Origin: JBBRYW01 sp038253945
GTDB taxonomy: Bacteria > Actinomycetota > Thermoleophilia > Gaiellales > Gaiellaceae
Length of the DNA stretch: 64,000 bases
Direction: 5' to 3'
Assembly (NCBI GenBank): GCA_038253945.1
Contig: JBBSGR010000001.1
Span: forward strand, 248,001 to 312,000
Under the pieces are notes generated by a model that saw nothing but the letters and a program-made list of their open reading frames with translations, ran no database searches and was not told the DNA's origin. The position numbers were made by a program, and so were the translations under genes. Of the stretch, positions 34,569 to 42,856 are shown one piece after another (the stretch's first letter is position 1; every line of letters begins with the position of its first letter).

Positions 34569-35738
34569 CTAACGCTCGAAGAGCGCTGCTTGTCCCTGCC
34601 CCACCCCGACGCAGAGCGTCGCGAGGCCGTAACGACCGCCGCGCCGGCGCAGCTCGTGCAGGAGCGAGACGACGAGGCGGGCGCCGCTCATGCCGAGCGG
34701 GTGGCCGACGGCGATTGCGCCGCCGTTGACGTTCACGCGCTCCGGGTCGAGCCCGAGCTCCCGGATCACCGCGAGGCTCTGCGAGGCGAACGCCTCGTTC
34801 AGCTCGACGAGATCCAGGTCGGCCACGGCGACGCCGGCCCTCCCGAGCACCTTGCGCACCGCCGGGATTGGGCCGATCCCCATCACCCGTGGGTCGACGC
34901 CCGCGACCGCGCTGCCGCGGAACGAACCGAGCGGCTCGGCGCCCAGCTCCTGCGCGCGCTCCTCGCTCGCGATCACGAGCGCGGCGGCGCCGTCGTTGAT
35001 CCCGCTCGAGTTGCCCGCGGTAACGGCGCCGCCGGCACGGAACGCCGGCCTGAGCGCGGCCAGCTTCCCCTCGCTCGTGTCGGAGCGCGGGTGCTCGTCG
35101 CGCTCCACTCCAGCGACCTCGACGAGCTCGTCCGCAAACCGCCCGGCCTCGTGCGCCGCCGCCCAGCGCCGCTGCGAGCCAAGCGCGAAGGCATCCTGCT
35201 CCTCGCGCGTGATCCCGAAGCGCTCGGCGACGTTCTCGCCCGTCTCGCCCATCGACTCGAGCGGAAACATCTCCTCGAGCCGCGGGTTCGGAAAGCGCCA
35301 GCCGAGGACGGTGTCCCAGACGACCTGGTTGCCACGCGGGAATGGCCGATCGGACTTTGCCATCACGAGGGGTGCGCGGCTCATCGACTCGACGCCGCCG
35401 GCCACGAAGAGATCGCCGTCTCCGGCCGCCACCGCATGGCACGCTGAGACGACGGCCGAGAGCCCCGACGCGCAGAGCCGGTTCACGGTCACGCCCGCTA
35501 CGGAGTCGGGCAACCCGGCGAGCAGCGCGCCCATGCGCGCGACGTCGCGGTTATCCTCGCCCGCCTGGTTCGCGCAGCCGAAGTAGACGTCCTCGATCGC
35601 CCCCGGGTCGACCGCGGCCCGCTCGACGGCGGCGGCGATTGCCACCCCGGCGAGGTCGTCCGGCCGCACGGCCGACAGGGCGCCGCCGTAGCGGCCGATC
35701 GGCGTGCGCACGGCCGAGAGAACGACGGCTCGCATCAT
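34569..35738 (-). CDS. Acetyl-CoA acyltransferase (thiolase), possible PaaJ role
   Basis: About 389 aa. The thiolase nucleophile is Cys in VNRLCASGLSAVVSACHAVA; NEAFASQSLAVIRELGLDP, GAIAVGHPLGMSGARLVVSL and LCVGVGQGQAALFER supply the HP..SG and catalytic C-terminal Cys. It cleaves 3-oxoacyl-CoA; in the phenylacetate route the equivalent step gives succinyl-CoA and acetyl-CoA. Two adjacent ATG codons (35738, 35735) give the start. The aldehyde dehydrogenase gene is 10 bases downstream and the MqnA/D-type gene 10 bases upstream. Confidence 0.92.
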   Translation of the reverse strand: MMRAVVLSAVRTPIGRYGGALSAVRPDDLAGVAIAAAVERAAVDPGAIEDVYFGCANQAGEDNRDVARMGALLAGLPDSVAGVTVNRLCASGLSAVVSACHAVAAGDGDLFVAGGVESMSRAPLVMAKSDRPFPRGNQVVWDTVLGWRFPNPRLEEMFPLESMGETGENVAERFGITREEQDAFALGSQRRWAAAHEAGRFADELVEVAGVERDEHPRSDTSEGKLAALRPAFRAGGAVTAGNSSGINDGAAALVIASEERAQELGAEPLGSFRGSAVAGVDPRVMGIGPIPAVRKVLGRAGVAVADLDLVELNEAFASQSLAVIRELGLDPERVNVNGGAIAVGHPLGMSGARLVVSLLHELRRRGGRYGLATLCVGVGQGQAALFER

Positions 35739-35748
35739 CCAGGTCGAC

Positions 35749-36576
35749 TCAGCTGACGAAGTCCACGCGTACGGGTGCCTCGAACGCACCCAGCGCCTCG
35801 CCGCGGCGAAGCAGTTCCTCGACCGCGCGGCGGCCCTCGTCGCCGTAGTCGGCCGTGAGCTCGTTCACGTACATGCTGACGAACCGATCGGTGCGGGCGT
35901 CGTCGAGTCCCCGCCCGAAGTCGAGCGCATAGCGCAGCGCCTCCTGGCGGTTGTCCAGCCCGGCCTGGATCGAGTCCCGCAGTGCCTCGGAGATGCGGTG
36001 AAGGACGTCCTCGCCGAGGTCGCGCCGGGCCACGTTCACCCCGAGGGGGAGCGGGAGCCCGGTCTCCTCGAGCCACCATTCGCCGAGGTCGAGCACCTTG
36101 GCGAGGCCCGCCTCGGCGTACGTGAGCTGGCCCTCGTGGATGAGAAGGCCGGCCGCTACATCGCCGGCCTGTACCGGTTCGAGGATCTCGTCGAAGGGAA
36201 GCTCGCGGTACGGGAAGTCGCCGATCGCCAGGCGGAGCGCGAGAAAGGCAGTCGTCATGCGGCCGGGGATGGCGATCTCATGGCGCGGCAGCTCCGCAAT
36301 CGGAATCGGCTCCGCCGCGACGACGATCGGCCCGTAGCCACGCCCCATGCTCGCGCCGTGCGGCAGCAAGGCATAGCGGTCCTGGACGAACGGGTAGGCG
36401 TGCAGCGAGAGCGCCGTCACCTCGAGCCGGCCTTCGAGCGCCCACTCGTTCAGCGTCTGGATGTCGCGCAGGACGTGCTCGAACTCGAGCCCGCGCGCGT
36501 CGACGCGGTTCGCGGCGAGCGCCCAGAACATGAACGCGTCGTCCGCATCGGGGCTGTGTCCGAGGCGAATCTTCAC
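35749..36576 (-). CDS. MqnA/MqnD/SBP family protein (possible 1,4-dihydroxy-6-naphthoate synthase)
   Basis: 275 aa, periplasmic-binding-protein fold without signal peptide. KIRLGHSPDADDAFMFWALA matches the 'lgySPcPNDtfif' N-terminus of MqnA/MqnD enzymes in the DAF version; LSLHAYPFVQDRYALLPHGA and YGPIVVAAEPIPIAELP follow. Family members act in the futalosine route to menaquinone. The DDAF motif in place of NDTF makes specificity uncertain. GTG at 36576 overlaps the stop of the LuxR-type gene (GTGA), an odd partner. Confidence 0.75.
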   Translation of the reverse strand: MKIRLGHSPDADDAFMFWALAANRVDARGLEFEHVLRDIQTLNEWALEGRLEVTALSLHAYPFVQDRYALLPHGASMGRGYGPIVVAAEPIPIAELPRHEIAIPGRMTTAFLALRLAIGDFPYRELPFDEILEPVQAGDVAAGLLIHEGQLTYAEAGLAKVLDLGEWWLEETGLPLPLGVNVARRDLGEDVLHRISEALRDSIQAGLDNRQEALRYALDFGRGLDDARTDRFVSMYVNELTADYGDEGRRAVEELLRRGEALGAFEAPVRVDFVS

Positions 36577-39365
36577 CGTCCGGAGGCTACACGGGCCGGC
36601 GCCGGTAGCGCCTGATCCCTCCCCTCGGATGCGAACAGCCGAGTCAGCTCGCCGCGAGAGTGAAGCTCGAGCTTCCGATAGACGGCGGTCAGGTGGTGCT
36701 CGACCGTCTTCGGGCTCAGGAAGAGAGCCGCGCCGACCTCGCGATTCGTCTTGCCCGCTGCCACCTGCGAGGCGATCTGGAGCTCCTGCGGCGTCAGTCG
36801 TTCGGGCGCAGTCGGGTCGCGGCGCGGGATGCTCTCGCCGGACGCGAGCAGCTCCGAGCGCGCGCGCCCCGACCACGGGGCGGCGCCCAGCAGGTCGAAC
36901 CGCGCGATCGCGCTGCGGAGCTGCTCCCGCGCGTCGATACGCCGGCTCGCCCGGCGGAGCCGCTCGCCGTAGCAGAGCTCCGTGCGAGCGCGCTCGAACG
37001 AGTTCTCGCTCCGCTCGTGCCGGCGGAGAGAGCGCTCGAAGTGCACGTCGATCTCCCCCGGCTCGGCGAGGAGCCCGGCACAGCGGGCGGCTCCCGCAAG
37101 CGCCCATTGCCGCCCGAGCGCTTCCGCCTTCGCCTCGAAGTCGGAGAGCATGGTCCGAGCAGCCGCGGTATCGCCGGCTCGAATGTGTGCCTCGATTAGG
37201 TCCGGGCCGTACGGAACCACGCTCGGCTCGCGCAGCCCCCGCTCCTCGACGAGCCCTGCGAGGGGCTCCAAAGCGGCTGCCGCCTCCCGAGGTCGCCCGA
37301 GGCCCAGCTCGAGCAGGCCGAGCGCGAGCGACGCATCCGCGCGGATGCTCGCCGCATCGATTCGCGCGGCGAGCTCGAACGAACGCTCGGCATCTGCGCG
37401 ACAGGCCGCCTCGTTTCCGTAGATCGCCGCAATGCGCGCGAGCATCGGCAGATTGCAGCCCAGCAGGTAGAGGTTTCCCATCTCCTCGGCGAGCTGCGCG
37501 CCCTCCGAGGCAGCGAGGGTGGCCGCGCCCAGGCGCGCGAGTCGGATCTCGAGCAGTGCGAGATTGGTGAGCTCGTATGCGGTTCCGAGCAGGTTGCCCG
37601 CGGAGCGGTAGGAGGCGAGACTCGGTTCGATCGTGGAGCGCGCCTCCTCGTACCGTTCGAGCCAGACGAGGCAGGGTGCCGCGCCCGACGCCCGGTCGGG
37701 GTCGGCGAGCACCTCGGGAAGGCGAGCGACCGCTTCCCGTGTCTCACCAAGCATGACGAGCGCCCAGATCAGATCCTTGAGCGTGCGGTGGCGCCATTCC
37801 TCGCCTGCGGACTCGCACAGCTCGACTCGCCTGCGGGCCACCTGGAGTGCACCTCGCGCGTCGAGGTTGTCGAGGCAGCTCGCTACGACGACGCCCAGAA
37901 GCTTGGCGGCTCGCTCGGCGTCAAGCGATGCCACGCGCTCCGCCTCGGCCTCCAGCTCTTTGTGGGAGGACTGGAGCAGCCCCTGCCATCCGGCGATCGC
38001 GAAGCGCTGGTGGACGGCGTCGGCACGGATCAGAGGATCGTTGACGAGCGGAAGCGCCTCCTCCACGAGACTGAGGGCACGCTCGGGCTCCCCCGCCCAG
38101 TAGGCCGCCCGCGAGGCGGCGCTCAGCCGGCCTGCCCGCCGGTCGTCGTCGGGCGAGAGGCGGGCCGCACGCTCGAGCGCCCGGGACTCTGCCGCATGGC
38201 CGCCGCGCGCCGCCCCCCGTCTCGCGGCCTCCTCGAGCGCGAAGGCAAGCTCCTCGTCGGGGCCCTCGGCGGTCGCCGCCATGTGCCAGGCATGCCGATC
38301 GGGATCGTCGGCGAACGCGTCCGCCAGCACGCGATGAGCGCCGCGGCGCTCATCTGAGGTAGCGGCCAGGTAGACGGCGGACCGCATCAGCGGATGCCTG
38401 AACGTGGCTGCGGCGGCGTGCAGCCGAATGAGCCCGGCCTCCTCCGCCGGCGCGAGCGCTGCGAGCTCCAGTCGAGTGTCGCTGCCGCGGGCGGCCAGCA
38501 GCAGCAGCTCTCTCCTCGTCTGCTCGGGAAGGTCGCGAAGAGCCCGCCTGACGCCGCGGGCAATGCTCTCTGCGACCGGGAGCGGGTCCTCGAGGGGGTC
38601 GAGCCCTCTCCGCTCGCGATCAGTGAGAAGGACCGGAACCTCGACCAGCGCGAGCGGGTTTCCGCCCGCCGCCTCGGCGAGTCGCCGGCTCACCTCGGGC
38701 GCGAGCTCCCCGCCCCAGCGCCCGCGAAGCAACGCGAGCGCTGCGACCTGCTCCACACCTGCGAGCTCCAGGGTCGGAAGCCTCTCGAGCGGCGAGCCCG
38801 GCCGCTCCGGCGGCCGAGTGGCGACCAGCGCGGCGATCGGCTCGGCTGCCAGCCGGCGAAGGGCAAAAGCCAGCGCTCCGAGTGACGCGCGATCGAGCCA
38901 GTGCGCGTCGTCCACCGCCACGAGCACTGGAGCGCGCTCGGCAGCTTCGGCGAGCACGCTGAGCGTGCCCGCGTGAGCGCTCAGCAGGTTGGGCTCGCCG
39001 GTCTCCAGCGCGAGCGCCACCCGCAGCGCACGAGCCTGAGGCTCCGGGATCCGATCGATCAGATCGGCGAGGGGACGCAGGAGCGCGTGCAGGCCGGCGA
39101 ACGGAAGGTCTGCCTCGGACTCGATCCCGGCGGCATGGAGCACGTCGAAGCCGTCGGCGCGTTGAATCGCGTAGTCGAGCAGCGCGGATTTCCCGATCCC
39201 CGCGTCACCGCTGAGCACGAGCACGCCGCTTCGGCCCAGCCCCGCACCCGCAAGCAGGCCGTCGATGCGCTCGCATTCCTGCTGCCGCCCGACGAGCACG
39301 AGTGAAAACGTAGTAAGTAGCGGGGCGCCCGGCAAGGGGGTTTGTGTCCCGAGGTCGGGGGACAT
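36573..39365 (-). CDS. LuxR family regulator with AAA+ ATPase domain (LAL type)
   Basis: About 930 aa, large ATP-binding LuxR regulator. The N-terminal ATPase has VLSGDAGIGKSALLDYAIQ (Walker A) and VLVAVDDAHWLDRASLGALA (Walker B). The centre is TPR-like helical repeats; the C-terminal HTH is LTPQELQIASQVAAGKTNRE then LFLSPKTVEHHLTAVYRKLE. Start ATG 39365 or GTG 39299, the latter closer to the usual VGR opening and leaving a wider intergenic region. It overlaps the MqnD-like gene by four bases and is divergent from the secreted-protein cluster. Confidence 0.9.
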   Translation of the reverse strand: MSPDLGTQTPLPGAPLLTTFSLVLVGRQQECERIDGLLAGAGLGRSGVLVLSGDAGIGKSALLDYAIQRADGFDVLHAAGIESEADLPFAGLHALLRPLADLIDRIPEPQARALRVALALETGEPNLLSAHAGTLSVLAEAAERAPVLVAVDDAHWLDRASLGALAFALRRLAAEPIAALVATRPPERPGSPLERLPTLELAGVEQVAALALLRGRWGGELAPEVSRRLAEAAGGNPLALVEVPVLLTDRERRGLDPLEDPLPVAESIARGVRRALRDLPEQTRRELLLLAARGSDTRLELAALAPAEEAGLIRLHAAAATFRHPLMRSAVYLAATSDERRGAHRVLADAFADDPDRHAWHMAATAEGPDEELAFALEEAARRGAARGGHAAESRALERAARLSPDDDRRAGRLSAASRAAYWAGEPERALSLVEEALPLVNDPLIRADAVHQRFAIAGWQGLLQSSHKELEAEAERVASLDAERAAKLLGVVVASCLDNLDARGALQVARRRVELCESAGEEWRHRTLKDLIWALVMLGETREAVARLPEVLADPDRASGAAPCLVWLERYEEARSTIEPSLASYRSAGNLLGTAYELTNLALLEIRLARLGAATLAASEGAQLAEEMGNLYLLGCNLPMLARIAAIYGNEAACRADAERSFELAARIDAASIRADASLALGLLELGLGRPREAAAALEPLAGLVEERGLREPSVVPYGPDLIEAHIRAGDTAAARTMLSDFEAKAEALGRQWALAGAARCAGLLAEPGEIDVHFERSLRRHERSENSFERARTELCYGERLRRASRRIDAREQLRSAIARFDLLGAAPWSGRARSELLASGESIPRRDPTAPERLTPQELQIASQVAAGKTNREVGAALFLSPKTVEHHLTAVYRKLELHSRGELTRLFASEGRDQALPAPARVASGR
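39345..39364. promoter_or_regulatory. Inverted repeat between LuxR-type regulator and secreted-protein genes
   Basis: TGTCCC and GGGACA half-sites separated by 8 bases. If the regulator starts at GTG 39299, the repeat lies between the divergent genes and could bind a dimeric regulator; if it starts at 39365, it is within the coding region. Low-confidence operator candidate. Confidence 0.25.
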
Positions 39366-39406
39366 CCCCGATGCGCCGAGCCACCCCGTCGGCGCACGCT
39401 GTGGCC

Positions 39407-39946
39407 ATGAGAGAAGCGAACGAGCCCGTAGCGGCGATGAGGCCGATCGCCTACTCGCTCCAGTTCCGCGGGCGAGCGGATCCCGTCGCGGCCCACGTGC
39501 TCGACGCGGCGGCCAGCGCTCCCAGCCAGGCGCTTCTGACCACGATCGAGGAGGGCGGCGTCGCGGGACGCTTCCTCCCCGCGCCCGGAGACGAGGCCTT
39601 CCTGCGCGCGCGTCTCGTCCTGAGCGACGGCGGCGCGTTCGACGAGGTCGGGACGATCAGGTTCGGGCACGGCCACGTACTCCGACTTCGAACAGTTGGA
39701 GCGGGGCGGCTCGGCGCGTCCCCCGACGCCCGCCTGCGGCACGGCACCGCGGTGTGCGAGGTGCATGGCGGCGAAGGCCAGTTCGAGGGCGCGCGCGGCT
39801 TCGTCACCTCCAACTTCTTCCTCTCCGACACCGGCGAGCTGACGGACAACCAGCTCGGCGTCATCTTCCTCTCCCTGCCCGTCCTCGCAGCCAACCGTCC
39901 ATCGCCCGGCCTACGGGCAACGAGTTCAAAGGAGGAATCACCATGA
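39407..39946 (+). CDS. Beta-barrel-like protein of unknown function
   Basis: 179 aa. No signal peptide is clear. FDEVGTIRFGHGHVLRLRTV, then HGTAVCEVHGGEGQFEGARG and FVTSNFFLSDTGELTDNQLG repeat the 'G.G.F.gA.G.v..n...s..Ge..d...g' pattern seen in allene-oxide-cyclase/dirigent-like barrels. Start ATG at 39407. The next gene starts in an ATGA overlap with its stop, and is a secreted protein, so the pair is probably cotranscribed. The divergent LuxR-type regulator is an obvious candidate controller. Confidence 0.6.
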   Translation: MREANEPVAAMRPIAYSLQFRGRADPVAAHVLDAAASAPSQALLTTIEEGGVAGRFLPAPGDEAFLRARLVLSDGGAFDEVGTIRFGHGHVLRLRTVGAGRLGASPDARLRHGTAVCEVHGGEGQFEGARGFVTSNFFLSDTGELTDNQLGVIFLSLPVLAANRPSPGLRATSSKEESP

Positions 39947-40794
39947 AGCGACTCATCATCACCTTGGCCGCCGCCCTGGCGCTTGCCGGCGGGCCCGCGC
40001 AGGCGGCTCCGGCAGCCGGCACCAACCTCGTGCCGAACGGCGACTTCGAGGAAACCGGAGGACTCTTCCCATGCCTCGGGGTCTGCGACTGGTCGTCGGG
40101 TGATATTGGTGGTGTAATCATCAGGGATACGACGATCTTCCACACAGGAGCTGCAAGCCTGAGGGTCGTCCCCAGCACCGCCGATTCCGCCTGCTTTCTC
40201 ATCTCGCCGGGCACCTACAGCGCAAGTTACTGGTCGAGATTCTCGCTCACGACTAACGATTCCACCGAAGGCTTTATTGAATTCTTCGGGAACGCGAGCT
40301 GCGCGCCCCTCTCTAGCCTCCGCATCTCGAGTCTCGGAAGAAACGTCGCTACCGACGAGCAGTGGCACGAGTCGACAGGAACCGTAACCGCGCCCGCCGC
40401 GTCGCCGTTGAACCCCCTCGGCACTGTCGCGGCACAGGTCGAGCTCGCGACCTACGCCCATTCGCTCGGCTCGGCCAACTTCGACGACGTCAGCCTCGTG
40501 CAGACCGCGTCGACGGCCGTCCGCCTCCGCTCCTTCACGGCGGCTCGCTCGGCGACAGGCCCACTGCTCCGCTGGCGCACCGCCTCCGAGATCGACACGC
40601 TCGGCTTCAACGTCTACCGCGGAAGCCACAAGGTCAACCGGTCGCTGATCGCGGCTAGGGGCCGCGGCAACGCTGGGGCGAGCTACCGCTTCGCCGACCG
40701 CACGGCGCGCGCCGGCGCCTCCTACCGCTATCGCCTGCAGGTCGTCGACCTCGACGGCTCGCGCCACTGGGCCGCCACGGCGGTCAGCCGCTAG
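39943..40794 (+). CDS. Secreted protein with carbohydrate-binding-like and FN3-like regions
   Basis: 283 aa. A Sec signal peptide (MKRLIITLAAALALAGGPAQA) is followed by NLVPNGDFEETGGLFPCLGV, the opening typical of CBM-type jelly-roll domains, and a pair-rich beta region. The C-terminal part LRWRTASEIDTLGFNVYRGS and ASYRYRLQVVDLDGSRHW is the 'W.Tasei.t.Gf.vyR' FN3-like domain seen on bacterial cell surfaces. ATG at 39943 has a strong AAGGAGG leader identical to that of the gene at 40889. Confidence 0.8.
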   Translation: MKRLIITLAAALALAGGPAQAAPAAGTNLVPNGDFEETGGLFPCLGVCDWSSGDIGGVIIRDTTIFHTGAASLRVVPSTADSACFLISPGTYSASYWSRFSLTTNDSTEGFIEFFGNASCAPLSSLRISSLGRNVATDEQWHESTGTVTAPAASPLNPLGTVAAQVELATYAHSLGSANFDDVSLVQTASTAVRLRSFTAARSATGPLLRWRTASEIDTLGFNVYRGSHKVNRSLIAARGRGNAGASYRFADRTARAGASYRYRLQVVDLDGSRHWAATAVSR

Positions 40795-40806
40795 CTCGAC
40801 CGCAGA

Positions 40807-40860
40807 CCGCCCGGCGAGGCTCCGGCCCGGCGGGCGGCCCTGTTCACGTGCCCGGCACGT
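40807..40860. other. Two GC-rich hairpins before a secreted-protein gene
   Basis: CCGCCCG at 40807-40813 pairs with CGGGCGG at 40831-40837, and ACGTGC at 40846-40851 pairs with GCACGT at 40855-40860 around a 3-base loop. No U-tract follows. They lie between two secreted-protein genes, 15 bases or more before the ribosome binding site, and may be a partial terminator or RNA processing/stability element. Confidence 0.35.
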
Positions 40861-40888
40861 CCGGAGCCAACCGTAAGGAGGAATCACC

Positions 40889-41305
40889 ATGAAGCTACTC
40901 AGGCATCTCGTCACATTCGCAGTCCTCTGCTCTTTCGCCGCCGCCCTCACCTCGGTGGCGGGCGCGTCCGGCGCTGGGTCGCCGCAACGGCACCCCTGCG
41001 GCACCATCTCGGGCGCGCGCTGGTCCGTGAAGCCGGGGTCGCACTGGGCGGCGAAGGGGAAATCGGGTACGAAGTACACCGTCATCGGCACGGCGTCCGA
41101 GTGCGCGACGGCGAGGCAATGGGTCCCGCGGCTGACACGCCTGCCCGTTCGCCAGCTGCTAGAGGGGGCCGGCGCTCCGAAGGGGTACCACTGCGGACCG
41201 GTGAGCGGTGGCACGAACAGCTGGTTCGGGGCCTGCCTGAAGGGGCCGAAGTCCGCCTTCAAGTGGGCCTTCTCCTGGGCACCGCTCGGCTTCCACCTCC
41301 GATGA
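40889..41305 (+). CDS. Small secreted Cys-containing protein, paralogue 1
   Basis: 138 aa. A signal peptide (LVTFAVLCSFAAALTSVAGA) precedes a mature domain with four cysteines: HPCGTISGARWS, TASECATARQWVPRLT, GYHCGPVSGG and WFGACLKGP. The order C-G-T, ECAtArxWVPRL, HC.p, aC is shared with the next gene. No family recognised. ATG at 40889 follows AAGGAGG in a leader identical over 20 bases to that of the gene at 39943. The next gene overlaps its stop (ATGA). Confidence 0.75.
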   Translation: MKLLRHLVTFAVLCSFAAALTSVAGASGAGSPQRHPCGTISGARWSVKPGSHWAAKGKSGTKYTVIGTASECATARQWVPRLTRLPVRQLLEGAGAPKGYHCGPVSGGTNSWFGACLKGPKSAFKWAFSWAPLGFHLR

Positions 41306-41721
41306 CGACCATTCAAGGCGAGCCTGCGCCCGTGCCGGCGACTGTGCGCGGGCTCGTCCTCGTCGCGGCGGCAGTGATTGCCGCCGCGACCGTCGCGCTC
41401 CCCGCCTGGCCTGCTTCATCGGCGCCACGCGGCGACGCAGCCGTAAGCCGCTGCGGCACCGTCGCGGGGGCCGCCTGGGCCTACCTCGGCCAGACCGGCA
41501 GGCACTACCTCGTCTACGCTCACGGAGCCGCGTCCTGCTCCTTCGCCCGCAGGGCCGTACCGCGGCTCACGCACTCGCGCCCGGGCGCGATCCTAACCGG
41601 GGCGCCGGCGGGCTGGTACTGCGCGTCGCAGTCGCTGACGGCTCGCTCCGCGGTGACAGGGTTCTGCCACCCCAGGGCGAGACCGAGCTCGGGCATCATC
41701 GGGTGGGCGGGCACGCGATGA
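41302..41721 (+). CDS. Small secreted Cys-containing protein, paralogue 2
   Basis: 139 aa. A hydrophobic leader (VRGLVLVAAAVIAAATVALP) precedes RCGTVAGAAWAYLGQTGRHY, GAASCSFARRAVPRLTHSRP, WYCASQSLTA and TGFCHPRARPSSGI. The four-Cys pattern and the xAxRAVPRLT block align with the product of 40889, so it is a tandem paralogue with low identity. ATG at 41302 overlaps the upstream stop (ATGA). Function unknown, probably surface or extracellular. Confidence 0.7.
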   Translation: MTTIQGEPAPVPATVRGLVLVAAAVIAAATVALPAWPASSAPRGDAAVSRCGTVAGAAWAYLGQTGRHYLVYAHGAASCSFARRAVPRLTHSRPGAILTGAPAGWYCASQSLTARSAVTGFCHPRARPSSGIIGWAGTR

Positions 41722-41792
41722 GGGGTGCTGGTGACGCGTGGCTCCTCGCCGGCGTCTTGGGGACGGCCGTGCGGCACCAGGGGCCAACGGCG

Positions 41793-42143
41793 TCAACGCC
41801 GCCCGAAGAACCAGCGCTCGAGCGGCTTCAAGAGCTCTTCGCGGGTGAAGGGCAGCACGTGCTCCGACCGGCCGTCGGCCTCGGAGACGACCACGTCGTC
41901 CTCGAGTGTCGCGTTCGCCCGGTCGAGCGCGTCACCGAGCTCGTAGCCCTCGAAGACGTACTCGGCGTCTCGCGCCTCCCGGTTGGGGCGATGATCGGGG
42001 TTGACCATCCGGCCGACCGCCCACAGCGCGCCCGGGCGCCGCTCGATCCACACGACGACCCGCTCCGGCGATCCAGCGTCGTCGAGCCCGTGAATCTCCC
42101 GCTCGGCGAACCGCACCGTGCCCGTTCTCGGACTCACGGGCAT
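41793..42143 (-). CDS. Hypothetical protein, 116 aa
   Basis: Soluble protein without membrane helix or signal. Its centre RVVVWIERRPGALWAVGRMV then VFEGYELGDALDRANATLED and the close TREELLKPLERWFFGRR look like a small alpha/beta domain. No family recognised. ATG at 42143 faces a small gene on the other strand 56 bases away. Confidence 0.6.
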   Translation of the reverse strand: MPVSPRTGTVRFAEREIHGLDDAGSPERVVVWIERRPGALWAVGRMVNPDHRPNREARDAEYVFEGYELGDALDRANATLEDDVVVSEADGRSEHVLPFTREELLKPLERWFFGRR

Positions 42144-42199
42144 GACTGTAACCGGCGCCGACGAGCCCCGTCCGCGAACGGAGGCTCTAGACTTCAGCC

Positions 42200-42451
42200 G
42201 TGCCCCGCTGGACGTCGTTCCTGCGCAATCCGTTCTCGACGCTCTTCACGCGCTCCAACAGCCTCGACCGCCTCTCTTCCTACGTCATCCGCGAGCACGA
42301 GCGCGGGCGCCCGCTCGCGGACATCCTGGACGATCCCTACATCCGCAACCGGACTACCCCGCTGGAGCGCGACCGCCTGCTCGACAATCCCGACGTCGTG
42401 CGCGCGCTTGGTGGCGCAAAGGTCGCTCGAGCGCGCTCGGATCGACTCTAG
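42200..42451 (+). CDS. Hypothetical small protein, 83 aa
   Basis: 83 aa rich in Arg, Asp and Leu: LRNPFSTLFTRSNSLDRLSS, YVIREHERGRPLADILDDPY, IRNRTTPLERDRLLDNPDVV. Strongly alpha-helical, no membrane segment. Similar short, charged sequences occur in actinobacteria beside metabolic genes but I cannot name one. GTG at 42200; converges with the cupin gene by four bases. Confidence 0.6.
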   Translation: MPRWTSFLRNPFSTLFTRSNSLDRLSSYVIREHERGRPLADILDDPYIRNRTTPLERDRLLDNPDVVRALGGAKVARARSDRL

Positions 42452-42789
42452 TCGCCCTCCCACTGGGCGGGTCGCATCTCGGCGTCGTCTGCCTGGTGCG
42501 AGCCGAAAGCCAGGAGCTCCAAACCGTCGGGCCCTGCCGCAAACGCCCGCACCGTCTCCGGCGCGACGCGCACGGCGTCCCACGGCGCGAGCTCGATCTC
42601 GTCGTCGTCGAGCCGCATCTGACCGCCGCCGGCGAGGACGACGTATACCTCCTCGTCCTGCTCGTGCTTGTGCGCGAACGGCTGCCTGACGCCAGGTGCC
42701 AGGCGCTGGTAGCTGAGACCCGTCCGCTCGCACCCGAGCTCTTTACCCGCGAAGCGCGACTCCATGTCGGGCGAGAAGCCGAACTTCAC
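42448..42789 (-). CDS. Cupin domain protein
   Basis: 113 aa from GTG 42789. Cupin motif 1 is PFAHKHEQDEEVYVVLAGGG (G/HxHxxxxE) and motif 2 region is APWDAVRVAPETVRAFAAGP then GLELLAFGSHQAD. The first residues are MKFGFSPDMESRFAGKELG. In-frame residues upstream (GYTIRNLKDLEDQAV) also fit this cupin family's opening, but no ATG, GTG or TTG precedes them; an ATC at 42834 stands at the expected start. Substrate unknown. Confidence 0.8.
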   Translation of the reverse strand: MKFGFSPDMESRFAGKELGCERTGLSYQRLAPGVRQPFAHKHEQDEEVYVVLAGGGQMRLDDDEIELAPWDAVRVAPETVRAFAAGPDGLELLAFGSHQADDAEMRPAQWEGD

Positions 42790-42856
42790 CGCCTGATCCT
42801 CGAGGTCCTTGAGATTTCTGATCGTGTAGCCGATGAGGCGAAATTCTACCCGCGCC

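Noticed and set aside
39451..41316. 621-codon minus-strand frame opposite the secreted-protein cluster
   Set aside because: The plus strand has signal peptides, ribosome binding sites and overlapping starts; the minus frame has no family features.
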